Positions 12,001 through 24,000 of a stretch of DNA of 64,000 nt are shown piece by piece. A program made the translations under genes and the position numbers. Positions within the stretch are counted from its first letter, which is position 1. Each line of letters opens with the position of its first letter. The notes under the pieces are model-generated. The model searched no databases. It was not told where the DNA came from and worked only from the letters and a program-made list of their open reading frames with translations. The DNA is taken from assembly GCF_023078275.1 (NCBI RefSeq), contig NC_062996.1:558001-622000 (forward strand), given 5' to 3'. Source of the DNA: Leguminivora glycinivorella. Lineage: Eukaryota > Arthropoda > Insecta > Lepidoptera > Tortricidae.

Positions 12001-15000
12001 CAAGGGGGCAAAGTTGTATTTTAACGCCGAGTGTGGAATTGAAAAACGAGCAAGTGAAAGGATTCTATAGTTGGAAAGGGTTCGAGAATAGAATCCTGCA
12101 CTTGCGAGTTTTTTAACACACGAGAAGTAAAATAAATTTGCACCCGAGTGTAACACAAAACTTTTCCCCTCACTAGAGCGAGGAAACTGCAACGCAAAAA
12201 ATGCATTTAATCACTGCTTCCAGTAGTTCCACAGGTGGTAAATCATCTTTATTACTAGATTCACCTACTTTTATCAACTTTAAAGCAGTTAATTTGACTT
12301 TATTCAAGGTCAAATTACTTTACCCAATAGTGGATAAAATGCGTTTTTACCCGCTGGTATTGAAGGGCAAAACACGTATTTCCGAGCTAGTGAGGGGAAA
12401 AATCATTTATTTGTCCAACATAGATGTACATAAGTTGTTACATTTTACATTTCAGTTCAATTTGAGAGCATGCATGTCAAAATATAAATTAATCTATTCA
12501 TATCACTCTTACGTATTGGCGCGATAGAACCAAACTGCATAATAGTTTTGGGGAGCTATATATTTAAAATAATGTTCTTGTACCCACATGTATTATTAAT
12601 TGAATAAATAATAAATTACGATTGGGCGTGCAACGGGGTGTAATATGGCGAATTAGCCACCTCCCGTGTTTAGCAGTAACACAATGGTTTACTGCGACAT
12701 AACGCAAATTGCTTGGTCAGCGACAGCCCAAACATGTATATGATAGCTCACCGCTGGGCGAGTAACTATAAACATCGCCGTGTCTCTTTTATTTACGCGG
12801 GAGTGATTATCTTTTGTTTATTTATTTATTATTTATTTAAACTTTATTGCACGACATAAAATTGTACAAATGGCGGACTTAATGCCTTAAGACATTCTCT
12901 ACCCGTCAACCATTGGATCAAACAGAAACTTTAGTTAGTTAGTGCAGTTAGTTGTTCGTTTTTTATAGCCGATAGATAGCTCATAGCTTACTAGCTCACG
13001 GTGGGACCAGTGCCTAAGTCGGACGAAAACCTTAACCAGAGCTTCCAATCACAAGTTATCGTGAATATATTAAAGTATCTAATAACTCATAGCTTACTAG
13101 CTCGTGATGGGACCAGTTCCATAGAGTGGAGGAAGACCTCCCCGTGTGTCTAAGATATCAACATTTTAAAGACGCTCACCGATAAGATAGCAAATGCTAG
13201 CTGGCAGGAACGCCACGCCCTGCTGCCAGCGACTGGCTTGCATGGTGTCCACCATCCAGATTGGCAGGCTTGGCTCCAACATGGCGATACCGACGTTTGC
13301 AAAGGTTATGGCTCCTGTTGAAGTAAAATAAATTTAAAATTAATAAGTCCGATGATAGTATTAGTATCCAAAAATGCTGCAGACCGTCCGCGGATACCTT
13401 ACTATCCCAAGAAGGGGAGGAGAAACAGTTGATTACAGTGGCATCTAGCGGAATATTGCAGCATTATTTGATTATTCTCTTGATGCAAGACCTAACCAAA
13501 TAGTTTGTTTCAAAAACTAGATAAAAATAATTGTAGGTAATTATAATAATTAATAAGTAAAATTTCCGATTTGATAGCAACATGGTGCATAATTAGTCAT
13601 ATATTTCTGATCAGGCTATATTGGTCAATGGATGACTGAGATGGTCATGAGAGTTTTTTCGCTGTATATTCTGATGTTCTGTAATTCCTGATAGTGATAT
13701 GGCGCGGTCGGTAGGATGGCCAAGTGAGTTTTTTTATCGAAAAAAGGTATTGATTCGTCCCGTCCGTGACCAGTTCCTTCAAAGAATACGCCAAATCTTG
13801 GGATTAGTTGTCAAAGCGGACCCGAAGCTCCCGTAAGCCGTGTCAAATGCTGGGATAACGTAGGGAGGATGATGGAATAATTTTGATTAGGTGAGATATC
13901 CTCAAAGATAAATTTGTCCTCCTGTACATTACCGTAAGCAGCAGAATATTGTATCTAGATTTTTCTAGGCGACATGAAAAGCATCCATGACTCGGGGACG
14001 AATATCTGTGCTCATCACGCATATAAATGCCCTGACCGGGATTCGAACCCAGGGCCGCGGCTTAGCAGGCAGGGTTATTACTCACTGTGCCAGACCGGTC
14101 GTCAATAATGATGGTAAAGTACAGTCAACCAATTGGAACCCTAGGCCACTGTAGAACTATGTCATAGTGACGTTATAAATCAAATTGTAAGAAATCTCTT
14201 ACTGCTCGTCATTTTGACATGGTTGTAGAGTGGCCTAGGGCACAGAATATATAATAGTACAAGTACAGAAGGCCCACTGCTTGAAGTTCACGAAATGCCG
14301 CCTTTTTAAATACCTACAAAATGATTACAAAGAAACGAGCCGCACGTGCGCAGCGTCGGACGCTAGGGTTGCCTATGTATTAAAAAAAAATACTCAGATA
14401 AAATGTTATGCTATTATATTTAAGTCTTGGGTACATTCTAGGTATATACAGTATTTATATATTTTTGTTTAAATCCCAACGTGCCTGATTGAACGTTTCT
14501 CTGGGCCATAAATGACATAATCAATAGTAGATCTGTGTAAGATTGTCCTATTTTATTCATAATGTTTGTTTAACTAAGCGTTATTAGCCATTCCACACGC
14601 GGATATCGCGTATGAACCTTTAAAAAAACTCGCGACGTATAGTAACAATAGAAAGTGCGAACAAGCGTTCCGTGAGAATGCGAGCCACCCCTGATTAGGC
14701 CGCGAACTCGCGGCCGCCCGCATGTACTTGTAGCGCGGCGATGGAATCGCGGAGTGAGCCGCCCCTGCCTAGGGTTCCAATTGGTTGACTATACGTACCA
14801 GCAGCAATGATGATGTAGGGATCTGTCACCAGTTCCTTCAAAGACGGCGGGTCGCTCTCCTGACGAACTACTCCGGGTTGTAGGATCATCAGTTGCAGTA
14901 CTGTGGACAAATAAACATAATAATTTAAGAGAAGTTAAACTTTCAAGAAACAATATTTTAAATATAATAAATCTCATGACTGATAACGGTTCTCCGGTAG

Positions 15001-18000
15001 CAATGTACAAGTTGCAGAAAATACTCAAAATGTCCGTAAATTACTGGAAATCGTGAGAATTTTCTCATGCAAGTTTTATTTTAATCGTATGGCATACACA
15101 AAAAAACAGGCAGTTAGCAGGCAGCAGCACTCCATTTGATGTTTGGGCATTCTCAGAATTTGGGACCCCTCCAATAGCGTGAGTTTTTAACAAAAATTAA
15201 CTCACTGTCAGTTTTGTGACTATAATTAAGCATGACATTTCTATAAAAATATGGTTTTTGTATTAATTACATAAACTTTAAGCGATAATCTACATTCAGA
15301 ATGTAAAAAAAATAAAATTTCAGACAGATTTTATGCTTAATTGTCGTCACAAACCTGACAGCGAGTTAATTTTTGTTAACAAATTCAAAAATTATGATAA
15401 ATGGCGCCACCTCATTAGTCCATTGCACCAGACCGAGAAGAATATATTTTTCTCTCTCTCACACATACACATATGAATGACAGTGACATGCCTAGTGCCT
15501 AGACACTTGCACAGGCGGCGCCTGGCGGGATAAAATGTCAGCGTGCCTCCTCGCATTGGGGGGTCCCAAATACTGAAAATGCCCTTGAGTTACATAAGTA
15601 AGTACTAGCGTTTATTTCAACTAATCAAATATCATAAAAAAAATACCCTAATGATTGTCAATAAATGTACGAAGAAACATTCGCAATTTTGGAAAGTTCT
15701 CCTCGGTTCATTGCTATTCTACTAATGATAGAAACATGTCGCCATTCGCCAATAGCGATGTAATAACGTGAATTTAATCCTGTCTTGAATATCCATACTA
15801 ATATTATAAATGCGAAAGTGTGTGTGTCTGTTTGTTTGTCCGTCTTTCACGCCAAAACGGAGCGACGAATTGACGTGATTTTTTAAGTGGAGATAGTGGA
15901 AGGGATGGAGAGTGACATAGGCTACTCTTTCTAACGCGAGCGAAGCCGCGGGCAAAAGCTAGTTTACAATAAAATATATTTTAGCTCACTTGAAAAACGG
16001 GGTTTTGATCCCGTACCGAGTCAGCCTAGTAAAATAACAGCCACTGTCTTGAAAGAGGTAAGTGATTAACATTAATAATTTTCAAAACTTTGATAGGTAC
16101 GTAATAATCAAATTTGACTATTATATTTTGTTTCTCGCTCGCACTTATGTCCATCTCCAAGACCCAAATCAGACAGCATGAGGAACGGAACAGTTTTTCC
16201 AACGAACTCGTACATAATGCCGCCGAACGGGAGTCCTATTGCTATAAAGAGTACAGAGATATCACTGTCTCGTTTACACTTACATCCATCTCCAAGTGCC
16301 AGAGCAGATAGCATGAGGAACGGAGAAGTTTTTCCAACTAACTCGTACATAATGCCGCCGAACGGGAGTCCTAAAGGGTACAGAGATATCACTGTCTCGT
16401 TTACACTTACATCCATCTCCAAGTGCCAGAGCAGATAGCATGAGGAACGGAGCAGTTTTTCCGACGAACTCGTACATTAGTCCTCCGAACGGGGGTCCGA
16501 TCAGCACGCCAAGAGCCAAGCCTCCGAGAGCTATACCCATTGCGTTGCCGCGTTCCTGTTGACGTTTAAATAAATAACTAAATTATACATACATACAACA
16601 TACATACAATCACGCCTGTATCCCATAAAGGGGTAGGCAGAACACATGAAACTACTAAAGCTTCAGTGCCACTCTTGGCAAATAAGGGGTTGAAAGAAAA
16701 CGAAACTGTGACATTGCAGTGACAGGTTGCCAGCCTCTTGCCTACGCCACAATTTAACCCATATCCCATAGTTGCCTTCTACGACACCCACGGGAAGAAA
16801 GGGGGTGGTGAAATTCTTAACCCGTCACCACACAGGGAACTAAATTATATTATTTTAAAGGTTTAAATAAATAACAGCTGCGGTGAAAAGATTCGCTGGG
16901 TATTGCTGATGTCTTAGTTGCTCAGTTGGTAGAGAGCTCAAGCTAAAAGCCGTCTCACCCAAAGCAGTAATTTTTCCACTTTAAAATATATTCATAGCTT
17001 TTTTTAGCAATATGAATTTCATTTCGTTTCATTGATCTGTGAAGGCTTTCGATAACGTTTATCATCAGAAATTGATGAAAAATCTGATGCTACTTGTATA
17101 TGGGATGAAACAAGTGTCCCCTTATATCACATCTCTTGTTTTGTATCTTTATGTACTGCAATGAATTTCAAACGGATTGTTCTTCTGTAGCAATTGAAGC
17201 GCAGGAGTACCTCAAGGTTCTATGAGCCCCAATGCAAATGATATCGTCTAGTATGAAAAAAATATTATGTCCTAACTTTAACCTCAAAATTCAGGATGAA
17301 TTAGATGATTAGTAGAACATGTAACATAAAAACAAGAGAGCTTATAATGCATATTTTATTTATTCAAAACATAAATTAAAAATTTTCCTCACTAGTAAAC
17401 AAAAAAACATAATTTCACCAAATGTAACACTCGCAAAAATGTTCGTCTTCAGCGTAGCCGATGCAGAAAAGAACAACTACCACTTGGTGGCGTCACCTTT
17501 TGCATCTAAAACGGCCTTAATTCTGAGCGGCATTATATCTACCAACTGTCTATACTCCTCAGGGGTTATTCCATTCCAGACACCCACAAGTTTCTCCTTA
17601 AAATCAGCTTTGGATTTAGAAGGATCTTTTCGCAACTTTTTCTTCATTTACCACTACAAAGTTTTTATGGGAGACAAGTCTGGACTGCTGGATGGCCATG
17701 ATATGGTAGGAATTTGTTTTTGTTTCAGCCACTCCATCGTTGTCTTGCCAGTATGACATAAGGCACCATCTTGTTGAAAAGTAAATCCATTTATATACTT
17801 AAACTTTCTTATAGACGGTAGTGAACTCTATTCCAAGATGCTTTTGTATTTCTCTGCATTGACGGTTCTATCTATAAATTGCAGACATCCCACACCCTGT
17901 GCCGACATACAGCCCCAAATCATTTAAAAATGCTGGAAACTACACCTTGCGTTCAAGACAGTCTTTGTGAAATGCATCTCCTTTTTCTTGAATGACTTTA

Positions 18001-21000
18001 CTTCGTTCATCGCCAACTATGACCTCAAATTTGGATTTGTCGCTCCATATTATTTTTCGCCACTGATCGGCAGTCCAGTTTCTGTACTTTTGTGCAAATT
18101 TCAACCTGTTAGTTTTCTGCTTTTGAGTAAGTAATGGTTTCTGTTTAGCGGTGTGAAAACCGAAGCCCATTATTTTCATTACTGTCTTTCAGGTATCGAC
18201 TGAAATGTTTATTTTGATCGCGTCATGCCATAGTTAGATAAGTTCTCCTGCTCTTGCATGACGATTTTTCCTGATGATGCTCCTCAAAATCCTGTTTTCT
18301 CTTTGGCAGTTATTCTTCGACGGCCAGATTTATTTAAACAGGAGACGGTTCCGTGTTTTACTTGATGCTGGATGATTGTATGCGCCGTAGATCTTGGCAA
18401 AAAAAGGTCTTTGGATATTTTGGAACGTAGATTTGCCGCTATTGTTACTGGAAATTATAATTTTCCTCACTGATTCAGGCACCGACTTACCTCTTGCTAT
18501 TTTGGTATAAAAATGTTGTAGAATAATTATATTTTTTACAGAATTTACCTTTTTATGTAGCCGTATATCATATCAGACGACTTATAATATTATTAATTCA
18601 ATTTAAAATATTATTGTATAATATAAATCTTACTAAACTATTTTTATTTAAAATAGACGACCTATTATGCCTCAAATATGAACTAGGCGTATTTTTTTGC
18701 TTTAGATATGTTATTTTTATGATATGATTATATTAAAACATATAACATTAGGGCATTTTGTACGGCGCAAGATTAAACTAGTTTTAATGGCTTAGTGTGT
18801 CGTGTATTCCATTTATCATCAAAGTCAATCTGGGTTTAAACACCAGTTTCGGAAATAAATATCGCACGTTGAAGTGTGACTAGACGATATCATTTGCATT
18901 GGGGCTCGTAACAAATGAATGAGGGGAATGTTAACAAGTAAAGCCTGATCAGAAATAAATGACTACGCGCCATGTTGCGGAATTTCATTAGAACTATTTT
19001 CTTCATACTAAACTGAACTGTCACCCCACACATCAGAATAACAGCACCTTCCTGACAATCAGTCATATATTTCTGAGCAGGGGACCGATTATTGAATCTC
19101 GAACGCACGAATTCGCCGTTCGAAAGTCTGTGGAAAACGACGTAACGCTATTTTTGAAAAAGGACGGCTAGTAATATTAAATCTAGATGTAAATACCACT
19201 CGTTTTTGATTCTATTAGTAGAATTTAAATCGCTAGTAGTGGAAATATAATAAACGTAGAGTGAATAGGCTATTACTGAATCGGTGAGCTCCATCTTAGA
19301 CTCTGTCTTAATTTCCCATCAGGTGTGACTAGGGTCAATCGCCGATCAGTCCATAAAAAAAAAATAATTGAATTAATTTCACGAAATCGAATGGCCGAGA
19401 TTTAAAAATCGAATCGATCAATCACTTGTGTTTTCATATCATCTCTCACACAGCTACAGTCCAAGTCTTTCTCAGTGATTGCCAGCAGTTTATGTGGACC
19501 CTTACTTTGTCATCAGGATACCGTTCTGCCAACATGCCCATGCCAGAAACGGAAGAGCAGGACGAACCGATGCCTTGCAGCGCGCGTGCGATAAAGAGGA
19601 CGCTATATGAGCGACCGAAGGCGAAGACTGAAACAAAAAATATGATAGTTAAACTTAAAAAGTATCCATAGACACTGCAGTGGCGGCTGGTGAAAATTTC
19701 TGCTAGGCAACACTGAGCAAAAAGTAACCTACCTAAACATTAGGTACTTTACTAGTAATAAATTTTAAGCAAGCCGGTGGGAATCGGCTTGTATGGACCA
19801 GCCGCTGCTGATAGACAGTCAACAGATAGCCTTGGCTAGTCTTGGCTCTAAAATATGGTGCGAAATTCAAATTTTCCATGGGAATCCTACATTTTCAATA
19901 TTAGCACTAGAAAGCTGAAATTTGGTACCAATATGTATATCAATCACTACGAGTCGGAGTCTCCGACAAAGTGGTAAAATAAAAAGTGGAAAAAAACGTT
20001 TTATTGAGGAGTGTTTTTTTTTCATTTCAATCCTAAGTCCGTTTTCACATTATCTGATCCGATATCGGATGTCGGAAGGATTTCAATGGCAAATCAAAAA
20101 TCAAAATAATTTATTCAGCAAATAGGCCACAGGGGCACTTTTACACGTCACATGTACATATTTAGAAAATATTTAAAATTGAATTGAAATTACAATTGAT
20201 ACTATTATATACTCAGCGCCGGCCCGTGCACTCGATCAGGGTAGAGCGAGTTTGAGTTTCGGCGCCCTTGGGAAGAAGTCTCACTACGTAGGAAAATAAA
20301 TCGCGAGTGTAGCGAGCGCGAAATTTTTTTCATAGTAATGCCGTAATTTGAAGATTAACGCAAAACAGAATTTATGGATTTCATCATACAGAGTGCAAAA
20401 GGGACAAATGCTTGAACTTTCGTAGTCGCACCCTAGTATAGTTACGTGTGAAATAACAAGCAAAATGGAGCACTATAGTGGCCAAGTCAGGAAAGCAGAT
20501 TCGGAGTTTGTCCTAACTAAAAGAGAAGATAATCATAAACAGTATAACCGCGAGCGAAGCGAGCGCGATTTTTTTTCTATTGACTCAATTAATTATTCCC
20601 CGCCAGCGGGGAATTCGCGAACTTTCAAACTTTTATAGTCTGCAGAGCTGCGGTCTTTGACATATTTTGGGGTATTTTGACTTCACAGGGCGCCTATGTT
20701 CCCGACTTTTAGGTCTTATATTTCGCCATCACTATTATTTTTATAATACTAAGAGTTAATTAAGAGATTCACTGCGGACTCGATCGTCACCGTGGGGATG
20801 CCCATTTCGGTATTTTGCCACTAAGTGATCTGAGTACTTTGAAATTCGCTCACCATCTGCTGTGACTCACAAAATTGCGCCTCTCTGAGACGTTTTGCGC
20901 CTTTGGCTTTATGAGGAACTCCGCTTTGGACTATCGGATGGACTCATATATTTGCATTTGGATAGCGACGTAACTTTACCGTTCGCCGCACAACAACGTG

Positions 21001-24000
21001 GTTCGTCAAGGGCTAGAATCCTCCTTTTACGGCGCCCTAGCATCAGCGCCCTTATGAATGGCAATGTTGTGCAACTTTCCACTTAATCTGAATTACAAAT
21101 CTAGATTTTCAATAGGTGGAATCATATCCGACTCCTCTGGCCATTTTGTGATATGTGCGCGCCCACGCAACGTATAATTTTTTGTATGGATTTTTCCACA
21201 TTCTCGATTTTGGCGCCCCCTTGCCATGTGGCGCCTAGAGCGGCCGCTCCACTCGCTCTACCCTTAATCCGGTCCTGTATATACTCATTCTAAGTTCTAA
21301 CTAAAGTTAACTCTATACAATTAATTAGAGATATAGAAGGTCTCTAAATGTCGAATTACAACCAAGAACTACATACACTAAATATAAAAAGTACAAATAC
21401 AAAAAAAAGTCTAAAATTACTTTAGAGGTGCAAATGACTCTAAATGTCACAACTAAAAATAAAATGTATACTTAATCTAATTCTCCTTAGAGATGTATAT
21501 GGTCTCCATGAGTCAAAATCATATATTTAAAATATTCACTAAAAGAAAGGAAACAAACGACAACCGAACAAAGTGTCCTAATTTAATAAAAATTAGAATT
21601 AAAGTTACTAAGTTATAACAGCCCCAGTAAGCTTAAACAGACCGGTCTTCACAGACGGCACCCGTTCACGAGTATGACGCGTATCTCAGCCATCGCCTCC
21701 CTCAACCTTTATTCGGGAAGGTGGCGACCCGATCAACGACGCCAAAATCATAGATGGCGCCTGTAATGTGTGGGATGTCGGTCCGACATCCGATATTGGA
21801 TGGAATGTGAAAACGCACTAACAGTCTGATGTATTATTGGATAGGTATTTAAAGATGAATAGGGGTTTATGAAAATCATTTTTTGATATTGTTAATATTT
21901 TCGGAAATAATCGCTCCAAAAGTAAAAAAAAAGTGTCCCCACCCTCTCTTACTTTTGAACCATAAGTTTAAAAAATATGAAAAAAACCAGAAAAGTAGAA
22001 CTTTATAGAGACTTTCTAGGAAAATTATTTAGTACTTGAAATGTTTGAACAGTTTTTGAAAAAAATACGGGAAACTACGGAACCCTACACTGAGCGTAGC
22101 CCGACACGCTCTTGGCCGGTTTTAAATAAAAAAAGACGTGTAATTTACTCACTCAGTGTGGACAGGAACATGAGTATGAATCCAGTGAACATTGGGATAC
22201 TGTAGCCGATTCTGAAAAAAAAATAATATAAAAATTTAAATTCATGAAACATAGCTAAGAACACTCCCGACTAACTCAGCGTTCAAACAAAAAAAACTAA
22301 TTTTAAATCGGTTCATCCGTTCGGGAGCTACGATGCCTCAGACAGACACACACACAGACAGACAGACACATCAAACTTATAACAATCCGTCGTTTTTGCG
22401 TCGGAGGTTAACAAGGAGTTACATTTCCTCGTATGTACAGTTTTAAACGCCATCGTGTCTTCAAAACTTTCAAAAGGCATTTTGGAAAATAACTGAATTT
22501 TCATTTCATTCTAGATTCGAACCAGCGTCCTTCGTATACCTACCGGTCGAAAAGTTGCACTGGGTAAATCATCTTTTTCTTGTCTGTTATTGCCATGGTT
22601 ACGGTCCCCTGAGTCACGCTGGTTTTATGCAAAATTATGCTACTGAAATTATGTAAGCATGCAATGCATGTAGTCCATGTTTGTAGGTGACAAGTTGTAG
22701 GGTTTAAGGAAAGGGCTTGTTAACACCAGAAACATGCATTTTTCCATAGTTTGAGTAGCATATTTTTGCATAAAACCAGCGTGACTCAGGAGACCGTGAC
22801 CATGGCAATAACAGACATGAAAAAGTTGATTCACCTACTTGCGACTTTCGGAATTTTCAAGTAAGTATGTATGTAACAATTTCCGGAAGAATTTAAGAAT
22901 ACAAATTAAATATTTTCTTTAAAATTAATGTAAGTAATTTGTTGTTAGTACGATGGTTACCTCATGACGTATATATAAGTCATTGGCGCACTTACGTGTC
23001 AGAGGTCCAACGAAGGGTTTAGCAACCAGTTTTACGATGGTTACCTTATGGTTACTCCATGACGTATATTATAGGTCTCGTGGACTAGTTCTTGGTGGCG
23101 TTTTCTTTCATGACGTATATATACGTCATGATTTATGCGTCAGCGGTCCCACGAAGGGATTAGCAATGAGCTGTACGATGGCTTTGCCAGTATAGCGTCT
23201 TTTTTCATGACGCATATATGCGTTATAGGCTTTATCAGCTAAAATATAAATCTTTTGTACTTATGTGAATGATTCTATAATTCGTAGGAAAATCATTTCA
23301 CGGTTATTATCCCGTGACGTATATATACGTCATTGACAATACACATATAGAAAGTCTTAATTGAGCATTTCTTTTTTTTGCCAATAAAAAAATTTTGATT
23401 GTTTTACGGAATTTTAGGTCAATTGTACTCAGAATCACGAGTACTTCCAATCTCACTGGGGGACAAAAAGTGTCCCAGAATTTCCATACATATTTGTTAT
23501 TTTCCTCTTTTGTTACCCCATACAACATGTACGGAAAATGGTAACAAAATAAGAAAAATTCGTATGGGACAATTTTTTTAACTACTAGGAAAAAAAAAGA
23601 AATGCTCAATTATGTGCCAGGGGTCCTACAAAGGGTTTAGCGACTATTTTCTCGAAATTTACTCAATAAATACCATGACGTATATATGCGTCATTGGCAA
23701 TGAAGACTCATTTATGTGTCAGAGGCCCTACGAAGGGTTTGGCAACCATTTTCACGACAGTTAGTGCAAAAATATCATGACGTATATATACGTCACTTAC
23801 TTATGCGTCAGCGGCCCCACAAAGGGGTTAGTGAGGAGTTGTACGATGGCCTTGCTAGCGAACATCACTCCGACTTCAACCGTCTCGTGGACTAATTCTT
23901 GGTGGCGGGCTTCTTTCTGGGCTGTGATGTTGACTGGAAGAAAATGGTTAAAAAGTCAGTATTAGATTTCTTTTTCATTACACTTGCTCAGTATGTGCGA

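Larger units (their letters stand above)
20037..21818. mobile_element. MITE-B, expanded by nested insertion
   Basis: The ends match GTGCGTTTTCACATTATCCG and its complement. TAA lies on both outer sides (20034-20036, 21819-21821). Uninterrupted copies are about 130 bp (28566-28699, 40594-40725). Here about 1.65 kb of LINE sequence is inserted. Confidence 0.8.
19890..22126 (+). repeat. Repeat family T copy containing a stack of insertions
   Basis: The left part at 19890-20036 (AAAGCTGAAATTTGGTACCA) resumes at 21822 (ATTGGATAGGTATTTAAA) and ends CGCTCTTGGCCGGTTTTA. The split is caused by MITE-B at 20037-21818. Confidence 0.75.
22965..23795 (-). repeat. Vmat exon 3 tail array alternating with TGACGTATATATACGTCA palindromes
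   Basis: Five partial exon 3 copies alternate with seven perfect or near-perfect palindromes (starts near 22965, 23059, 23110, 23208, 23315, 23675, 23778). The last palindrome starts at intron base +6 of the true exon 3 donor, so the repeated unit appears to be exon tail, donor and palindrome. The array is interrupted by a MITE at 23357-23611. Confidence 0.85.

Noticed and set aside
16108..16422. A separate small membrane protein gene of 104 codons
   Set aside because: It is the unspliced reading through the two exon 6 copies; it has no promoter or start context.
17940..18179. Small independent gene
   Set aside because: It is part of the broken Tc1 transposase, whose other parts lie in other frames nearby.
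22965..23795. CRISPR-like array of regularly placed palindromes
   Set aside because: The spacers are degenerate copies of Vmat exon 3, spacing is irregular and the genome is an animal one.
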